Shown here one piece after another: positions 1 to 8,988 of a stretch of DNA of 64,000 bases. The stretch is from assembly GCA_038108155.1 (NCBI GenBank), contig JAYNHP010000006.1, forward strand, positions 1 to 64,000. The letters are read 5' to 3'. Every line of letters begins with the position of its first letter. Position 1 is the first letter of the stretch. The stretch is from MED-G20 sp038108155 (lineage in GTDB: Bacteria > Bacteroidota > Bacteroidia > Flavobacteriales_D > Parvicellaceae). A program made the position numbers and the translations under genes. The notes below the pieces were generated by a model, which saw only the letters and a program-made list of their open reading frames with translations, ran no database searches and was not told the DNA's origin.

Positions 1-1007
1 ACCACCAGACTATGCGGGTTTTCGTTTCCCGAACCACCAAGATAAGTACTGTATTTTAGTGAATCTCCATTTGGAGAAAACTTACTAATACAAATATCCG
101 TTCCATTATTATTAGTTCCTATTCCTCCATTGAAGAAAATATCGTAAGCTCCTAGCGAAAATGGATATCCGTTCCCAAAAGATATACTTCCCGCATAAAG
201 ATGTCCTAAATCATCATAGGTAGCTGTTTCTCCCCAATTATTGGTAGAAGATCCTGAATATGTAGAGAAGATTAAAATAGGATCAATAATTAGTTGGTAA
301 TTCTTATTATAACGATCCAAAATTTTGAAGGTTAGTTCATTACCTTCTAAGTGAAAAGCACATTTTATAATCTTTTTTACCCCGTTAATAATTTGATAAC
401 TTAATGGAGCTTGTTCTATTATATTTCCAACAGATGTTTCAAGAATAAGATGACCGGATTTAATATAAATATCATCTAAGCCTTGGTAACGAATTTTAAT
501 TGAATTGGGGGTTCCACCTGGGTGAACAATAAAATCATATTTTAATTTACCACCATAAGAGTAATAACTTAAATCAACTTTGTCATATATATTTTGATAT
601 TTTAATTTGTTGTAAATAGGAATATTGGACTTCCATTTGGAAGAATCAGATCCAATGAAGTAATTGTAATAGGCAGCAATTTTTTCATTTCCAATAATTT
701 TTAAATTTTCATTACACCCAATAAAATTGCTTTCATAGACATGTCCCAAAACATTTTTAAAGCTAGAATCCCCATGCCTAATTGCATTTATTTTACCTCT
801 TTCAAAAAGGTCAAACTTTACTTTATTTTTTTCAAAATATATATTTCCTGCCCTATGCTCAAGTTTAAAAACAATATTTTTTTTAAACTGTCCATAGTTT
901 GAAATAAACCTTGGTTTTTCATTTCCATAGGTTGTTATTAGCATAAAAAAACAACCTCCAAATAGAATTAATTTACATAAGACACTATTTTTAAAAAGTT
1001 TTTTCAA
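1..1007 (-). CDS. Secreted SBBP beta-propeller repeat protein, N-terminal part (runs off window)
   Basis: Partial gene reading leftward off the window; about 335 residues are present. The N-terminus (LKKLFKN, then a hydrophobic stretch ending near ITTYGNE) looks like a Sec signal peptide; an LFGGC string could also be read as a weak lipobox. The next part, from NYGQF to a KLKYDFIVHPGG segment and an LILETSVGNI segment, matches the N-terminal domain found in Bacteroidota proteins with SBBP beta-propeller repeats, and the first repeat (KYSTYLGGSGNE) is visible at the window edge. Such proteins are usually exported by the type IX secretion system, but the C-terminal sorting domain would lie outside. 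The start is taken as TTG at 1007 because an in-frame TAA lies directly upstream and the next ATG (944) would cut off the signal peptide. A TATATTTG element at 1036-1043 fits this start. Confidence 0.8.
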   Translation of the reverse strand, partial: MKKLFKNSVLCKLILFGGCFFMLITTYGNEKPRFISNYGQFKKNIVFKLEHRAGNIYFEKNKVKFDLFERGKINAIRHGDSSFKNVLGHVYESNFIGCNENLKIIGNEKIAAYYNYFIGSDSSKWKSNIPIYNKLKYQNIYDKVDLSYYSYGGKLKYDFIVHPGGTPNSIKIRYQGLDDIYIKSGHLILETSVGNIIEQAPLSYQIINGVKKIIKCAFHLEGNELTFKILDRYNKNYQLIIDPILIFSTYSGSSTNNWGETATYDDLGHLYAGSISFGNGYPFSLGAYDIFFNGGIGTNNNGTDICISKFSPNGDSLKYSTYLGGSGNENPHSLV

Positions 1008-1035
1008 ATTAAACAACTGATTATATTTATCTTTC

Positions 1036-1043
1036 CAAATATA
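1036..1043 (-). promoter_or_regulatory. Bacteroidota -7 element (TATATTTG) for the 1007 gene
   Basis: On the - strand the sequence reads TATATTTG, matching the Bacteroidota consensus TAnnTTTG, 28 bases before the proposed TTG start at 1007. No clear -33 TTG was seen. It supports transcription of the SBBP protein from this point. Confidence 0.5.
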
Positions 1044-1091
1044 AGTTAGAATAAATGAAAAATTGTACTCTTCTAAAGTTAAAACAAACTA

Positions 1092-2999
1092 ATGAGTGAC
1101 CCAATAAAACACGAGTGTGGTATTGCTCTTTTAAGATTAAAAAAGCCATTACAATTTTATTTAGACAAATATGGTACAGCACTTTATGGTTTAAATAAAA
1201 TGTACCTATTGATGGAAAAGCAGCATAATAGAGGACAAGATGGTGCTGGACTTGCGAACATAAAATTTGATGTAGATCCAGGAACAAGATACATTAGTCG
1301 ATATAGAAGTGTTAAGAGCCAACCTATTAAAGATATTTTTTCTTATATAAATAAAAGGTTTGAGGTTCTTCATAAAAATGAGCCTAAAAAATTAATTGAT
1401 GTTGATTATCTAAAGTCTCACGAAGCATTTACAGGAGAACTTTTTTTAGGACATTTAAGGTATGGTACCTTTGGAGGAAATAAGGTAGAGAACTGCCATC
1501 CTTTTTTAAGACAAAATAACTGGATGACTAGAAATTTGGTAGTTGCTGGAAATTTCAATCTTACTAATGTTGAAGAACTCTTTGATATTTTGGTGAATAT
1601 AGGCCAGCATCCAAAAGCCGTTTCCGATGCAGTTACAATCATTGAAAAAATCGGACATTTTCTAGACCAAGAAAATACTAAACTCTTTAGAGAATACATA
1701 AATCAGGAAATAGATAATAAAGAAATATCGAGCTTAATTGCAGAGAACTTAAACATTAAAAATATTTTGAAAAACGCTTCTTCAGATTGGGATGGAGGAT
1801 ATACCATGGCAGGTTTGTTTGGACATGGTGATGCTTTTGTAATACGTGACCCAAACGGAATAAGACCAGCTTTTTGGTATGAAGATGACGAAGTATTTGT
1901 AGTAACCTCTGAAAGACCTGTGATTCAAACAGCTTTTAATGTTAAATGGGAAGAAATAAATGAGTTGAAACCTGGTAATGCATTGATCATTAAGAAAAAT
2001 AATGTAAATAAAGAAGTTGAAATAAATTCACCAAAAGAAATAAAAAAATGTTCGTTTGAAAGAATATATTTTTCCAGAGGAACTGATAAAGATATATACA
2101 AAGAGCGACTAAAGTTAGGCAGTCTTGTTGTAGATCAAATTTTAAATTCTATTGATAATGATTTAGTAAATGCTGTATTTTCTTTCATTCCAAATACTGC
2201 TGAAATGTCTTATTATGGGATGATTAAAGAGTTAGAAAACCGCTTATCTACTATGAAGAATCAGCAGATAAAATCTCTAGATCCAAACTCTGAGCATTAT
2301 GATGAAAAACTCCAGAAGATTTTATCATTTAGAACTAGAGCTGAAAAAATAATGGTTAAAGATGCCAAACTAAGAACGTTTATAACTCAAGATGATTCTA
2401 GAGATGAAATGGTAGCCCATGTTTACGATATTACTTACGGATCTTTAAGAAGAAATAAAGATACAGTAGTAATTATTGATGATTCTATAGTACGTGGAAC
2501 AACTTTAAAACAAAGTGTTATTAGAATATTAGACAGATTGGAACCTAAAAAAATTGTCATTGTTTCTTCAGCTCCTCAAATAAGATATCCAGATTGTTAT
2601 GGTATTGACATGGCTAAAATTGGAGATTTTATTGCATTTCAGGCTGCAATTGCTTTGTTGAAAGATAAAGGAATGGAAAATGTGATTGATCAGGTATATC
2701 AAAAGTGTAAGAAATCTGAAATTGATAATACTTCAAAAGACCAAAATCACGTACAACTCATATATAAACCTTTTTCAGATCAAGAGATTTCTGATAAAAT
2801 ATCTGTTTTGTTAAAACATGAAAATATTAATGCTGAAGTAAAAATAATTTTTCAAACGGTAGAAAATTTACATATAGCCTGCCCAGATCATACAGGAGAT
2901 TGGTATTTTACAGGAAATTACCCAACTCCAGGTGGAAATAAGGTTGTAAATAGGTCATTTATAAATTATATTGAGGGAATAAACAAGAGAGCTTATTAA
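1092..2999 (+). CDS. Long PurF-type amidophosphoribosyltransferase / class II glutamine amidotransferase
   Basis: A 635-residue protein with an N-terminal Ntn-hydrolase glutaminase domain (roughly 1-300) and a C-terminal type I phosphoribosyltransferase domain. The candidate nucleophile is Cys9 in HECGIALL, so an eight-residue propeptide would have to be removed, as in the Bacillus-type PurF. The PRPP-binding loop is VVIIDDSIVRGTT at residues 459-471 (D463, D464). Glutaminase-like strings EKQHNRGQDGAG and LFLGHLRYGTFGG are present. By family it would transfer ammonia from glutamine to PRPP, the first step of purine synthesis. It is longer than the usual ~470-500 residue PurF; Bacteroidota commonly carry this ~630-residue form, so it may be a paralogue rather than the main PurF. 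ATG at 1092. purM lies at the other end of the window, not beside it. Confidence 0.75.
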   Translation: MSDPIKHECGIALLRLKKPLQFYLDKYGTALYGLNKMYLLMEKQHNRGQDGAGLANIKFDVDPGTRYISRYRSVKSQPIKDIFSYINKRFEVLHKNEPKKLIDVDYLKSHEAFTGELFLGHLRYGTFGGNKVENCHPFLRQNNWMTRNLVVAGNFNLTNVEELFDILVNIGQHPKAVSDAVTIIEKIGHFLDQENTKLFREYINQEIDNKEISSLIAENLNIKNILKNASSDWDGGYTMAGLFGHGDAFVIRDPNGIRPAFWYEDDEVFVVTSERPVIQTAFNVKWEEINELKPGNALIIKKNNVNKEVEINSPKEIKKCSFERIYFSRGTDKDIYKERLKLGSLVVDQILNSIDNDLVNAVFSFIPNTAEMSYYGMIKELENRLSTMKNQQIKSLDPNSEHYDEKLQKILSFRTRAEKIMVKDAKLRTFITQDDSRDEMVAHVYDITYGSLRRNKDTVVIIDDSIVRGTTLKQSVIRILDRLEPKKIVIVSSAPQIRYPDCYGIDMAKIGDFIAFQAAIALLKDKGMENVIDQVYQKCKKSEIDNTSKDQNHVQLIYKPFSDQEISDKISVLLKHENINAEVKIIFQTVENLHIACPDHTGDWYFTGNYPTPGGNKVVNRSFINYIEGINKRAY

Positions 3000-3012
3000 T
3001 AATATTGGAAAT

Positions 3013-3720
3013 ATGAGTAATTCTAAGGATGTACGCGGATGGTATAATAATTTTTCTAAAAATCAGACAGAGACAGGTGTAAACATTCGTCATTATAAAA
3101 TAATGAATGAGTTGATTAAAAGTGGTTTGAGGAAAGATAGTATTGTCTTAGAAGTTGGATGTGGGGTAGGAACGTTAACCGTTTTATTAAACAAGTTTTT
3201 ATCAAAAGGCAAACTAGTTGCAACAGATATTAGTGATGAATCCATAGAAAAAGCCAAGAAAAGAATTCCAAATTCTAATAAAATTGACTTTTTTGTTACG
3301 GACATGAAAGACTTCTCTTACTCAAAAAAGTTTGACTTCATTGTCTTGCCCGATGTTTTAGAACACATTCCAATTGATCAACATAAAGAACTTTTCAGTT
3401 GTTTTGAAGAAAATATGCACGAAAAATCTATGATTTTTATTCATGTTCCACATCCAAGAATGATTGAAAACGTAAGAAAACTAAACCCTGAAAAGCTTCA
3501 AATCATTGACCAGTCTATTGAGGCAGACAGACTATTATCGGATGCATGTGCCAACCATTTAACTCTTGTTAGTTACGAGCCATATGCGCTTTTTCAAGAT
3601 AAAAATGATTATGTGGTTATTAAGTTCATTAAAAATAACTTTGTAAATTATAATCCAATAAGTAAATCCTCCATAATTTTTAAAAAGACAATAGAGAGGA
3701 TTAAATTTATGTTTTCCTAA
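3013..3720 (+). CDS. Class I SAM-dependent methyltransferase
   Basis: A 235-residue protein with a Rossmann-type methyltransferase fold. Motif I is VLEVGCGVGT at about residues 45-54, followed by an acidic strand end in LVATDISDESI (68-78) and the post-II region FDFIVLPDVLEHI, which is typical of Methyltransf_11/25 families. It starts at ATG only 13 bases after the PurF-like gene and is followed after 8 bases by a glycosyltransferase and then a flippase, so a role in modifying a sugar, lipid-linked glycan or polysaccharide is likely by context. The substrate cannot be told from the sequence. Confidence 0.85.
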   Translation: MSNSKDVRGWYNNFSKNQTETGVNIRHYKIMNELIKSGLRKDSIVLEVGCGVGTLTVLLNKFLSKGKLVATDISDESIEKAKKRIPNSNKIDFFVTDMKDFSYSKKFDFIVLPDVLEHIPIDQHKELFSCFEENMHEKSMIFIHVPHPRMIENVRKLNPEKLQIIDQSIEADRLLSDACANHLTLVSYEPYALFQDKNDYVVIKFIKNNFVNYNPISKSSIIFKKTIERIKFMFS

Positions 3721-3728
3721 AATCAAAA

Positions 3729-4790
3729 ATGAGAAAGGATGTAGTATTATATATATCACCATCTGATTCTGAATTCGTTAAAAAAGACATTGTTTTTTTA
3801 AATAATCATTTCAAAGTAATCCATTACTTGAAGAACTGGGGGAATAAGAAAAATGTTATATATCTATTCTTAAAACAGTTTGTATTTTTAGCCAAAACCA
3901 TCAGGAATTCAGATTGTATTTTCATCATGTTTGGTGGATATTGGTCTTTTATTCCTTCTCTTTTTGGTAAAATATTTAATAAGCCAGTATATATAATTTT
4001 AGGAGGAACCGATTGTGTTTCTTTTCCATCTATCAATTACGGAAGTTTAAGAAAAAAATTACTCAAACAATTTATTAATTGGTCTTATAAAATGGCAACT
4101 AGATTATTACCAGTTGACGAATCTCTAGTATTTTCGGAAAACACATATTATGAAAATAGAGTTTTTAATAACCAGGGATTTAAATTTTTTTTCCCAAACT
4201 TAAAAACACCTTATACCGTTATACATAACGGATTTAATCCAACGTTTTTTAATAAAAATTTAAATAAGAAAATACCAAATAGTTTTATTTCTGTTGCTTT
4301 GACAGATGACTTTAGAAGATTTCAGTTAAAGGGAATTGATAAAATATTTTATTTAGCAAATGAATTTCAAGAATGTACTTTCACTGTAGTAGGGTTAAAA
4401 GATCAGTTTAAAAATAAATTAAAAAGTATCCCCAAAAATATCGAAATTTTAAGTTTTCTATCACAAGAAGATTTGTTGATTTATTTAAATAAGAGTGAGT
4501 TTTATCTTCAGTTATCTATTTCAGAAGGGTTTCCAAACGCATTATGTGAGGCAATGTTATGCGGATGTATTCCTATTGGATCAAAAGTAGGTGCAATGCC
4601 CAATATTATTGATTCAACCGGATTTTTAATGGGGAGTTCTAATAATAATTATATTAAAAAAGAGTTTAAAAGGATACTTGATCTTGATAACTCTAAGCGT
4701 AAAGATTTAGCTCAAAGCGCAAGGGAACGAGTAGAGAATGAATTTCATATTGAAAAAAGACAAAATAAATTTTTAGATTTAATTAAATAA
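3729..4790 (+). CDS. Glycosyltransferase, GT4-like (GT-B fold)
   Basis: A 353-residue protein. The C-terminal half carries the classical GT4 donor-binding signature SEGFPNALCEAMLCG at about residues 263-277, with its paired glutamates, followed by PIGSKVGAMPNII. The N-terminal half is more diverged and has hydrophobic stretches (VFLAKTIRNSDCIFIMFGGYW) that may touch the membrane. It probably transfers a sugar from a nucleotide donor to a polysaccharide or lipid-linked acceptor on the cytoplasmic face. It lies between a methyltransferase and a flippase with gaps of 8 and 5 bases, which suggests one transcript for building and exporting a surface glycan. Confidence 0.85.
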   Translation: MRKDVVLYISPSDSEFVKKDIVFLNNHFKVIHYLKNWGNKKNVIYLFLKQFVFLAKTIRNSDCIFIMFGGYWSFIPSLFGKIFNKPVYIILGGTDCVSFPSINYGSLRKKLLKQFINWSYKMATRLLPVDESLVFSENTYYENRVFNNQGFKFFFPNLKTPYTVIHNGFNPTFFNKNLNKKIPNSFISVALTDDFRRFQLKGIDKIFYLANEFQECTFTVVGLKDQFKNKLKSIPKNIEILSFLSQEDLLIYLNKSEFYLQLSISEGFPNALCEAMLCGCIPIGSKVGAMPNIIDSTGFLMGSSNNNYIKKEFKRILDLDNSKRKDLAQSARERVENEFHIEKRQNKFLDLIK

Positions 4791-4795
4791 AAACA

Positions 4796-6259
4796 TTGGG
4801 AGTAATACAAAAACAAGGTCTACTAAATACTGTTATTACTTATTCTGGAGTAGTAATTGGCTTTGTTAGTTTGCTGTTTATACAGCCTCAATTATTAACA
4901 AGTTCTGAATTAGGTTTAATTAGAATATTACTGGCTTTTGCAACCATTGTTGCAACTGTAATGCCCTTAGGTGTTGGAAATATTAATACCAAATTTTTCC
5001 CTCATTTTAGAAATAAAGAAAAAAAGCATTTTGGATATTTTGGCTTAATGCTTTTGTTCTTAATAGTTGGATTTTTAATTTGTGCTTCTTTAATATTGGT
5101 CTTTAAAGGCAAAATTATTGAGATTTATTCTGAGCAATCTCCACTATTTGTTAATTATTTTTATTTGACGATTCCTTTTGCTCTGATTATAGCATTTGTA
5201 GCTGTTTTAAACACCTATGTTTCCTCACTTTATAAAACGGTTGCAGTAACATTTTGGGATTCCATAATGAATAAAATACTATTTGTAGTAGTGATTGTTC
5301 TTTATTATTTTGGGTTTCTTAGTTTCGATTTATTTGTTTTTTCGTTTGTTGGTTTATACGCTCTTCAAGTCTTATTTCTTTTAATATATGCTGTAGTTAG
5401 CGATTCAGTTTCCTTGAAAATTAATTTTTCTAAGGTGAAATCAGTAGGACTTAAACCTATGGTTAAATATGGACTTCTATTGTCTTTAGCCTCTATTTCA
5501 TCATCGGGGTTGAAGTTTATAGATACTGTAATGATTGGAGCATTTCTCGAGCTAGATTTTGTAGGAATTTTTACTGTCACTTCTTTTATTGCCTTAATTA
5601 TAGACATACCATTAGTTTCTCTTGAAAAGATTTCAAATGTTCAAATCGCCAAGTTTTGGGTAGAAAATAATCTCGAAGGAATTAAAAGTATTTATAAAAA
5701 ATCTGTTAAGTATTTAATGCTTATAGGTGGTCTTTTATTAATCGGGATTTTATTAAATATTGAAGATATGCTATCCTTTCTGCCCCAAGAATATGCCAAT
5801 GCAAAAAATGTAACTGTTATAGCTTCTATAGGTGCATTTATTAATATTTCAACAGGGCTTAATAATGCTGTTTTATTTAATTCAAATAAATATGTTTATG
5901 GCACTTATCTTCTGTTACTACTCCTAGTTTTGGCCATCATTAATAACCTAATATTTATTCCACTGTGGGGAATTGAAGGCGCAGCTTTCGCATCTGCATT
6001 TTCAGTTGTGATTTACAATATGATAAAATTTCTAATCATTAAAATAAAGTTTAAAATGCAACCTTATGATTTAAATGCTTTAAAGATTCTATTAATTATT
6101 TCTTTAACTTTTATAATTGGGTATGTATTGCCGTCCTTTGATTTCACTATTTTTTCAATGATTTTCAGGTCTGTTATTGTCTCGATTATGTATGTCTTTC
6201 TAGTATACCTATTTAGAATTGTTCCGGAGTTTGATAAATATTTTAAACTTAAGTTTTAA
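4796..6259 (+). CDS. Oligosaccharide flippase, Wzx-like (MOP superfamily)
   Basis: A 487-residue polytopic membrane protein with about 12-14 hydrophobic segments spread across its length. It begins with the typical flippase N-terminus GVIQKQGLLNTVITYSG. A late hydrophobic motif, WGIEGAAFASAFSVVIYN, is characteristic of polysaccharide transporters of the MATE/MOP group. It would flip undecaprenyl-linked oligosaccharides across the inner membrane. No ATG is available: the start is TTG at 4796, five bases after the upstream glycosyltransferase stop, and it matches the expected family N-terminus exactly. A second flippase of this class is encoded at 12841-14304. Confidence 0.88.
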   Translation: MGVIQKQGLLNTVITYSGVVIGFVSLLFIQPQLLTSSELGLIRILLAFATIVATVMPLGVGNINTKFFPHFRNKEKKHFGYFGLMLLFLIVGFLICASLILVFKGKIIEIYSEQSPLFVNYFYLTIPFALIIAFVAVLNTYVSSLYKTVAVTFWDSIMNKILFVVVIVLYYFGFLSFDLFVFSFVGLYALQVLFLLIYAVVSDSVSLKINFSKVKSVGLKPMVKYGLLLSLASISSSGLKFIDTVMIGAFLELDFVGIFTVTSFIALIIDIPLVSLEKISNVQIAKFWVENNLEGIKSIYKKSVKYLMLIGGLLLIGILLNIEDMLSFLPQEYANAKNVTVIASIGAFINISTGLNNAVLFNSNKYVYGTYLLLLLLVLAIINNLIFIPLWGIEGAAFASAFSVVIYNMIKFLIIKIKFKMQPYDLNALKILLIISLTFIIGYVLPSFDFTIFSMIFRSVIVSIMYVFLVYLFRIVPEFDKYFKLKF

Positions 6260-6281
6260 TATCCCAAAATAAAATATAAAA

Positions 6282-6782
6282 TTAGGATTTAAATATTGGC
6301 ACATTTGAACATGCTTCTCCAAACATCAAAGACTTGACATTTCCTATTAGTTTGTTACTTAATTGTACATAGCTATTTTCTGGAATATATGTATCGGTAC
6401 ATCCTTTAAGTAGAACTCTTTTATTTTCTAATGGCTTTACATCAAAATTTTTAATATTTAAATGAAAAATCTTTTTTTCAAGCTCTTTTTCATTTCCATA
6501 AATTATACTTGAAGCATAAGGATTTAGATATTTTGTTAAAAGCATATAGGCCCAAACTGGAATTATTGTATCAGTAGAACAATGTAAAGCAACAAATGCA
6601 TCTTTATATTGCTCCCAATTCTCATCTTTTAAATGCTCTCTAAATTTTTTTTCTTTTAGAACCATGCCTTCATACAGCCAGTTCTTTATGTCTATAATTT
6701 TTCTGTTCTGAGACCCTTTGAATGTCTTCATATCCAAAGTTATTAGACCACTTTTTGCAACTTTATTTACTATCTCGCTCAA
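6282..6782 (-). CDS. DUF2480 family protein
   Basis: A 166-residue protein of the Bacteroidota-restricted DUF2480 family, recognised by its start (SEIVNKVAKSGLITLD), the central FVALHCSTDTIIPVWAYMLL and the end (FGEACSNVPIFKS). Two cysteine-containing strings (HCSTDT and KGCTD) are conserved in the family as I recall it, but the function is unknown. In related genomes it is often found beside Suf Fe-S cluster genes, and here it is the last gene of a sufE-sufT-HMG-CoA synthase run. It starts at TTG (6782), and this codon overlaps the TGA stop of the upstream HMG-CoA synthase gene, so translation is probably coupled. Confidence 0.8.
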   Translation of the reverse strand: MSEIVNKVAKSGLITLDMKTFKGSQNRKIIDIKNWLYEGMVLKEKKFREHLKDENWEQYKDAFVALHCSTDTIIPVWAYMLLTKYLNPYASSIIYGNEKELEKKIFHLNIKNFDVKPLENKRVLLKGCTDTYIPENSYVQLSNKLIGNVKSLMFGEACSNVPIFKS

Positions 6783-8161
6783 TTTATTTTATAATGTCTA
6801 AAACCTACTTTATTTTCTTGATCATCAATTCTCTCTAAGACAATATTTTTATTTTTGGATATTGGTTTTTTTAAACTTCCATTATGAAGTTCCTCATAAG
6901 TCTCAAAGTCAATTAACTTTCTTTGCTCTAGTTTTTTGAAAACCTCTAATCCGCTTATTTTCGATTGCCAATCTTTAGCTATTTTTCCTTCAAAAATCTT
7001 AGACTTAGAGCCACTTCCATAACTTAAAAAACCAACATTGTTTTCTGAAATATTTTTGTCTTTTTCATAGCTTGAGTAGAGCAAGCTGATTAATGACATA
7101 AAGATAGATGCGGTGTACATATTTCCAATATACCCACTTGCAATTTCTCCATCTTCAATCTTGCTTTCTACAAAATTTTTGTAGAGAATTGACTTTGAAG
7201 CTGCCTTTCTCCAATCTTTATAATCCATACTTTTTGAGTTTCCTATCTCTTCCTCTAGATCTGACATTAAACCATATTTATCTAACCAGTTAAGCCATAT
7301 ATCTAGCATTATTCTTCTTCCTTGAAAAGCATAAGGCAGATGAAAAATTAAATGGTCCCAGTCCTTTAGAAAGTCTATCTTTTTTTGTGATTCAAAATGC
7401 TCCAATCCTTCATTGATTCTATCTTGATAACATTTATTGGAATACTGACCATCAAATACCGGCTCCTCAAAATAAAAATCAAGAATTTCTTTATCACTGT
7501 TAGTTAATTTTTGTACGGTGGTATTTTTGTCCTTTAGAAATGAATTGTCTATTTTCCTTCTTGGTTTAAAAAAATCTCCAACATGCTCCGTACTAATACC
7601 AACTGTATTTTTAAAAGAAATGATACTAGGATTGGAACTTAACAACATAGCAACAGCACCAGCTCCTTGAGTGTATTCACCTGTAGAGGCTAGTTCGTAT
7701 TTTGCAATATCTGAGGCAATTACAATCGCTTTTTTCTCTGGATTAATTCTTATCCAATCTAAACAGTTTTCAAGTGCATCAATTCCGCCAATACAAGCAA
7801 ATGTCAAATCAACAACATCACAGTTTTTAAAACATCTAGCCCCATGAGTTTCTGAAAGAATTTTTTCAACTGTTCCAACAGCATATGTAGCTGTTGGTTT
7901 TGCTGCATCTACTGCACTTTCAGTTCCAAGATATATTCTTCCTATTGTTGAAGGATCTATTTTATTATTTACGATAAGATTTAACAGTGCATTTGCAGCC
8001 ATAGAGGCAGTATCTTCATTTACATCTGCGAGTGCCATATATTTTAATCCCAATCCTTTTTCAAGTTTTGCAGGGATAATATCTCTTTTTTCTGCCAAAC
8101 TAACTATTGGTAAGGCTATGTTTGGTAAATAATAATCTATTGCATCAATTCCAAATTCCAT
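6779..8161 (-). CDS. Hydroxymethylglutaryl-CoA synthase
   Basis: A 460-residue thiolase-fold enzyme that would condense acetyl-CoA with acetoacetyl-CoA to HMG-CoA, the first committed step of the mevalonate route to isoprenoids. The catalytic triad can be placed: Glu81 in YLGTESAVDAAKPT, Cys123 in DLTFACIGGIDAL and His near residue 273 in FHLPYAFQGRR. The start MEFGIDAIDYYLP is typical. Length is close to that of other bacterial HMG-CoA synthases. It sits between sufT (9-base gap) and DUF2480 (4-base overlap), an unexpected place for a mevalonate gene; no other mevalonate gene is in this window. Confidence 0.9.
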   Translation of the reverse strand: MEFGIDAIDYYLPNIALPIVSLAEKRDIIPAKLEKGLGLKYMALADVNEDTASMAANALLNLIVNNKIDPSTIGRIYLGTESAVDAAKPTATYAVGTVEKILSETHGARCFKNCDVVDLTFACIGGIDALENCLDWIRINPEKKAIVIASDIAKYELASTGEYTQGAGAVAMLLSSNPSIISFKNTVGISTEHVGDFFKPRRKIDNSFLKDKNTTVQKLTNSDKEILDFYFEEPVFDGQYSNKCYQDRINEGLEHFESQKKIDFLKDWDHLIFHLPYAFQGRRIMLDIWLNWLDKYGLMSDLEEEIGNSKSMDYKDWRKAASKSILYKNFVESKIEDGEIASGYIGNMYTASIFMSLISLLYSSYEKDKNISENNVGFLSYGSGSKSKIFEGKIAKDWQSKISGLEVFKKLEQRKLIDFETYEELHNGSLKKPISKNKNIVLERIDDQENKVGFRHYKIN

Positions 8162-8170
8162 TTCTTTTTT

Positions 8171-8506
8171 TTATATCATTCCTAAATCAAGCTTTGCCTC
8201 TTCACTCATCATGTCCTTATCCCATGGAGGGTCGAATACAATGTTAACTTTTGAAGTTTCGACTCCATGAACTTCTCCAACTTTATCTTCAACCTCTTTT
8301 GGGAGGGACTCTGCAACAGGGCAATTTGGAGAAGTTAAAGTCATAATAATTTCAGTATTAAATTCATCGTCAATTTTAATTTCATAAATCAAACCCAATT
8401 CGTAAATATCCACAGGAATTTCTGGATCAAATATCGCTTTTAGAACATTTATAATTTTGTCCTCAATTTTTTTTTTGACACTTTTAGAATCTTTTACATC
8501 ACTCAT
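8171..8506 (-). CDS. sufT: SufT-like MIP18/DUF59 Fe-S assembly protein
   Basis: A 111-residue protein of the MIP18 (DUF59) family. Visible motifs are FDPEIPVDIYELGLIYEI near residues 26-43 and TLTSPNCPVAESLP with the single conserved cysteine, then FDPPWDKDMMSEEAK. Members assist maturation or delivery of Fe-S clusters. The gene follows sufE with an 8-base overlap and precedes HMG-CoA synthase, which supports the SufT assignment. Assignment to the family is firm; the precise role is inferred from context. Confidence 0.87.
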   Translation of the reverse strand: MSDVKDSKSVKKKIEDKIINVLKAIFDPEIPVDIYELGLIYEIKIDDEFNTEIIMTLTSPNCPVAESLPKEVEDKVGEVHGVETSKVNIVFDPPWDKDMMSEEAKLDLGMI

Positions 8507-8930
8507 TTAAATTATTTTTTATCATTAATGAATATGCATAAGCCTTCATCTGTTTTACCATTTCTAACAACCCGTTAGCTCTTGTAGGAGACAAATGATT
8601 AGTTAGACCAATTTCATTTATAAAATTTAGTTCTGCATCCAAAATATTTTTTGGAGTTTGGTTATTTAATACTCTTATTAAAAGAGCAATTATTCCCTTT
8701 GTTATTATTGCCTCGCTATCTGCATAAAATGAAATCAAATCTTTTTCGAATTCAGCATGTAACCATACTTTTGATTGACACCCTTTGATAATATTTTCAT
8801 CAGTTTTTAGGGTAGAGGATATCAGAGGAAGATCTTTCCCAAGTTCAATTAGATATTCATATTTTTCCATCCAATTGTCAAACATTTCAAACTCACTAAT
8901 AATTTCTTTTTCAAGATCTATAACCTGCAT
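8499..8930 (-). CDS. sufE: SufE sulfur acceptor protein
   Basis: A 143-residue protein matching SufE throughout. The sulfur-accepting cysteine is Cys51 in KGCQSKVWL, followed by the typical SPTRANGLLEMVKQMKAYA near the C-terminus. SufE takes persulfide sulfur from the cysteine desulfurase SufS and passes it to the SufBCD scaffold. It is separated by about 25 kb from sufABCD (33.1-36.9 kb) and no sufS is in the window. It starts at ATG 8930, 58 bases after radA, and overlaps sufT by 8 bases. Confidence 0.93.
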   Translation of the reverse strand: MQVIDLEKEIISEFEMFDNWMEKYEYLIELGKDLPLISSTLKTDENIIKGCQSKVWLHAEFEKDLISFYADSEAIITKGIIALLIRVLNNQTPKNILDAELNFINEIGLTNHLSPTRANGLLEMVKQMKAYAYSLMIKNNLNE

Positions 8931-8988
8931 GAACTATTTTTATAATAAATATAATTTAAACTCTTTATTACTTAGCTCAATAAACGCA

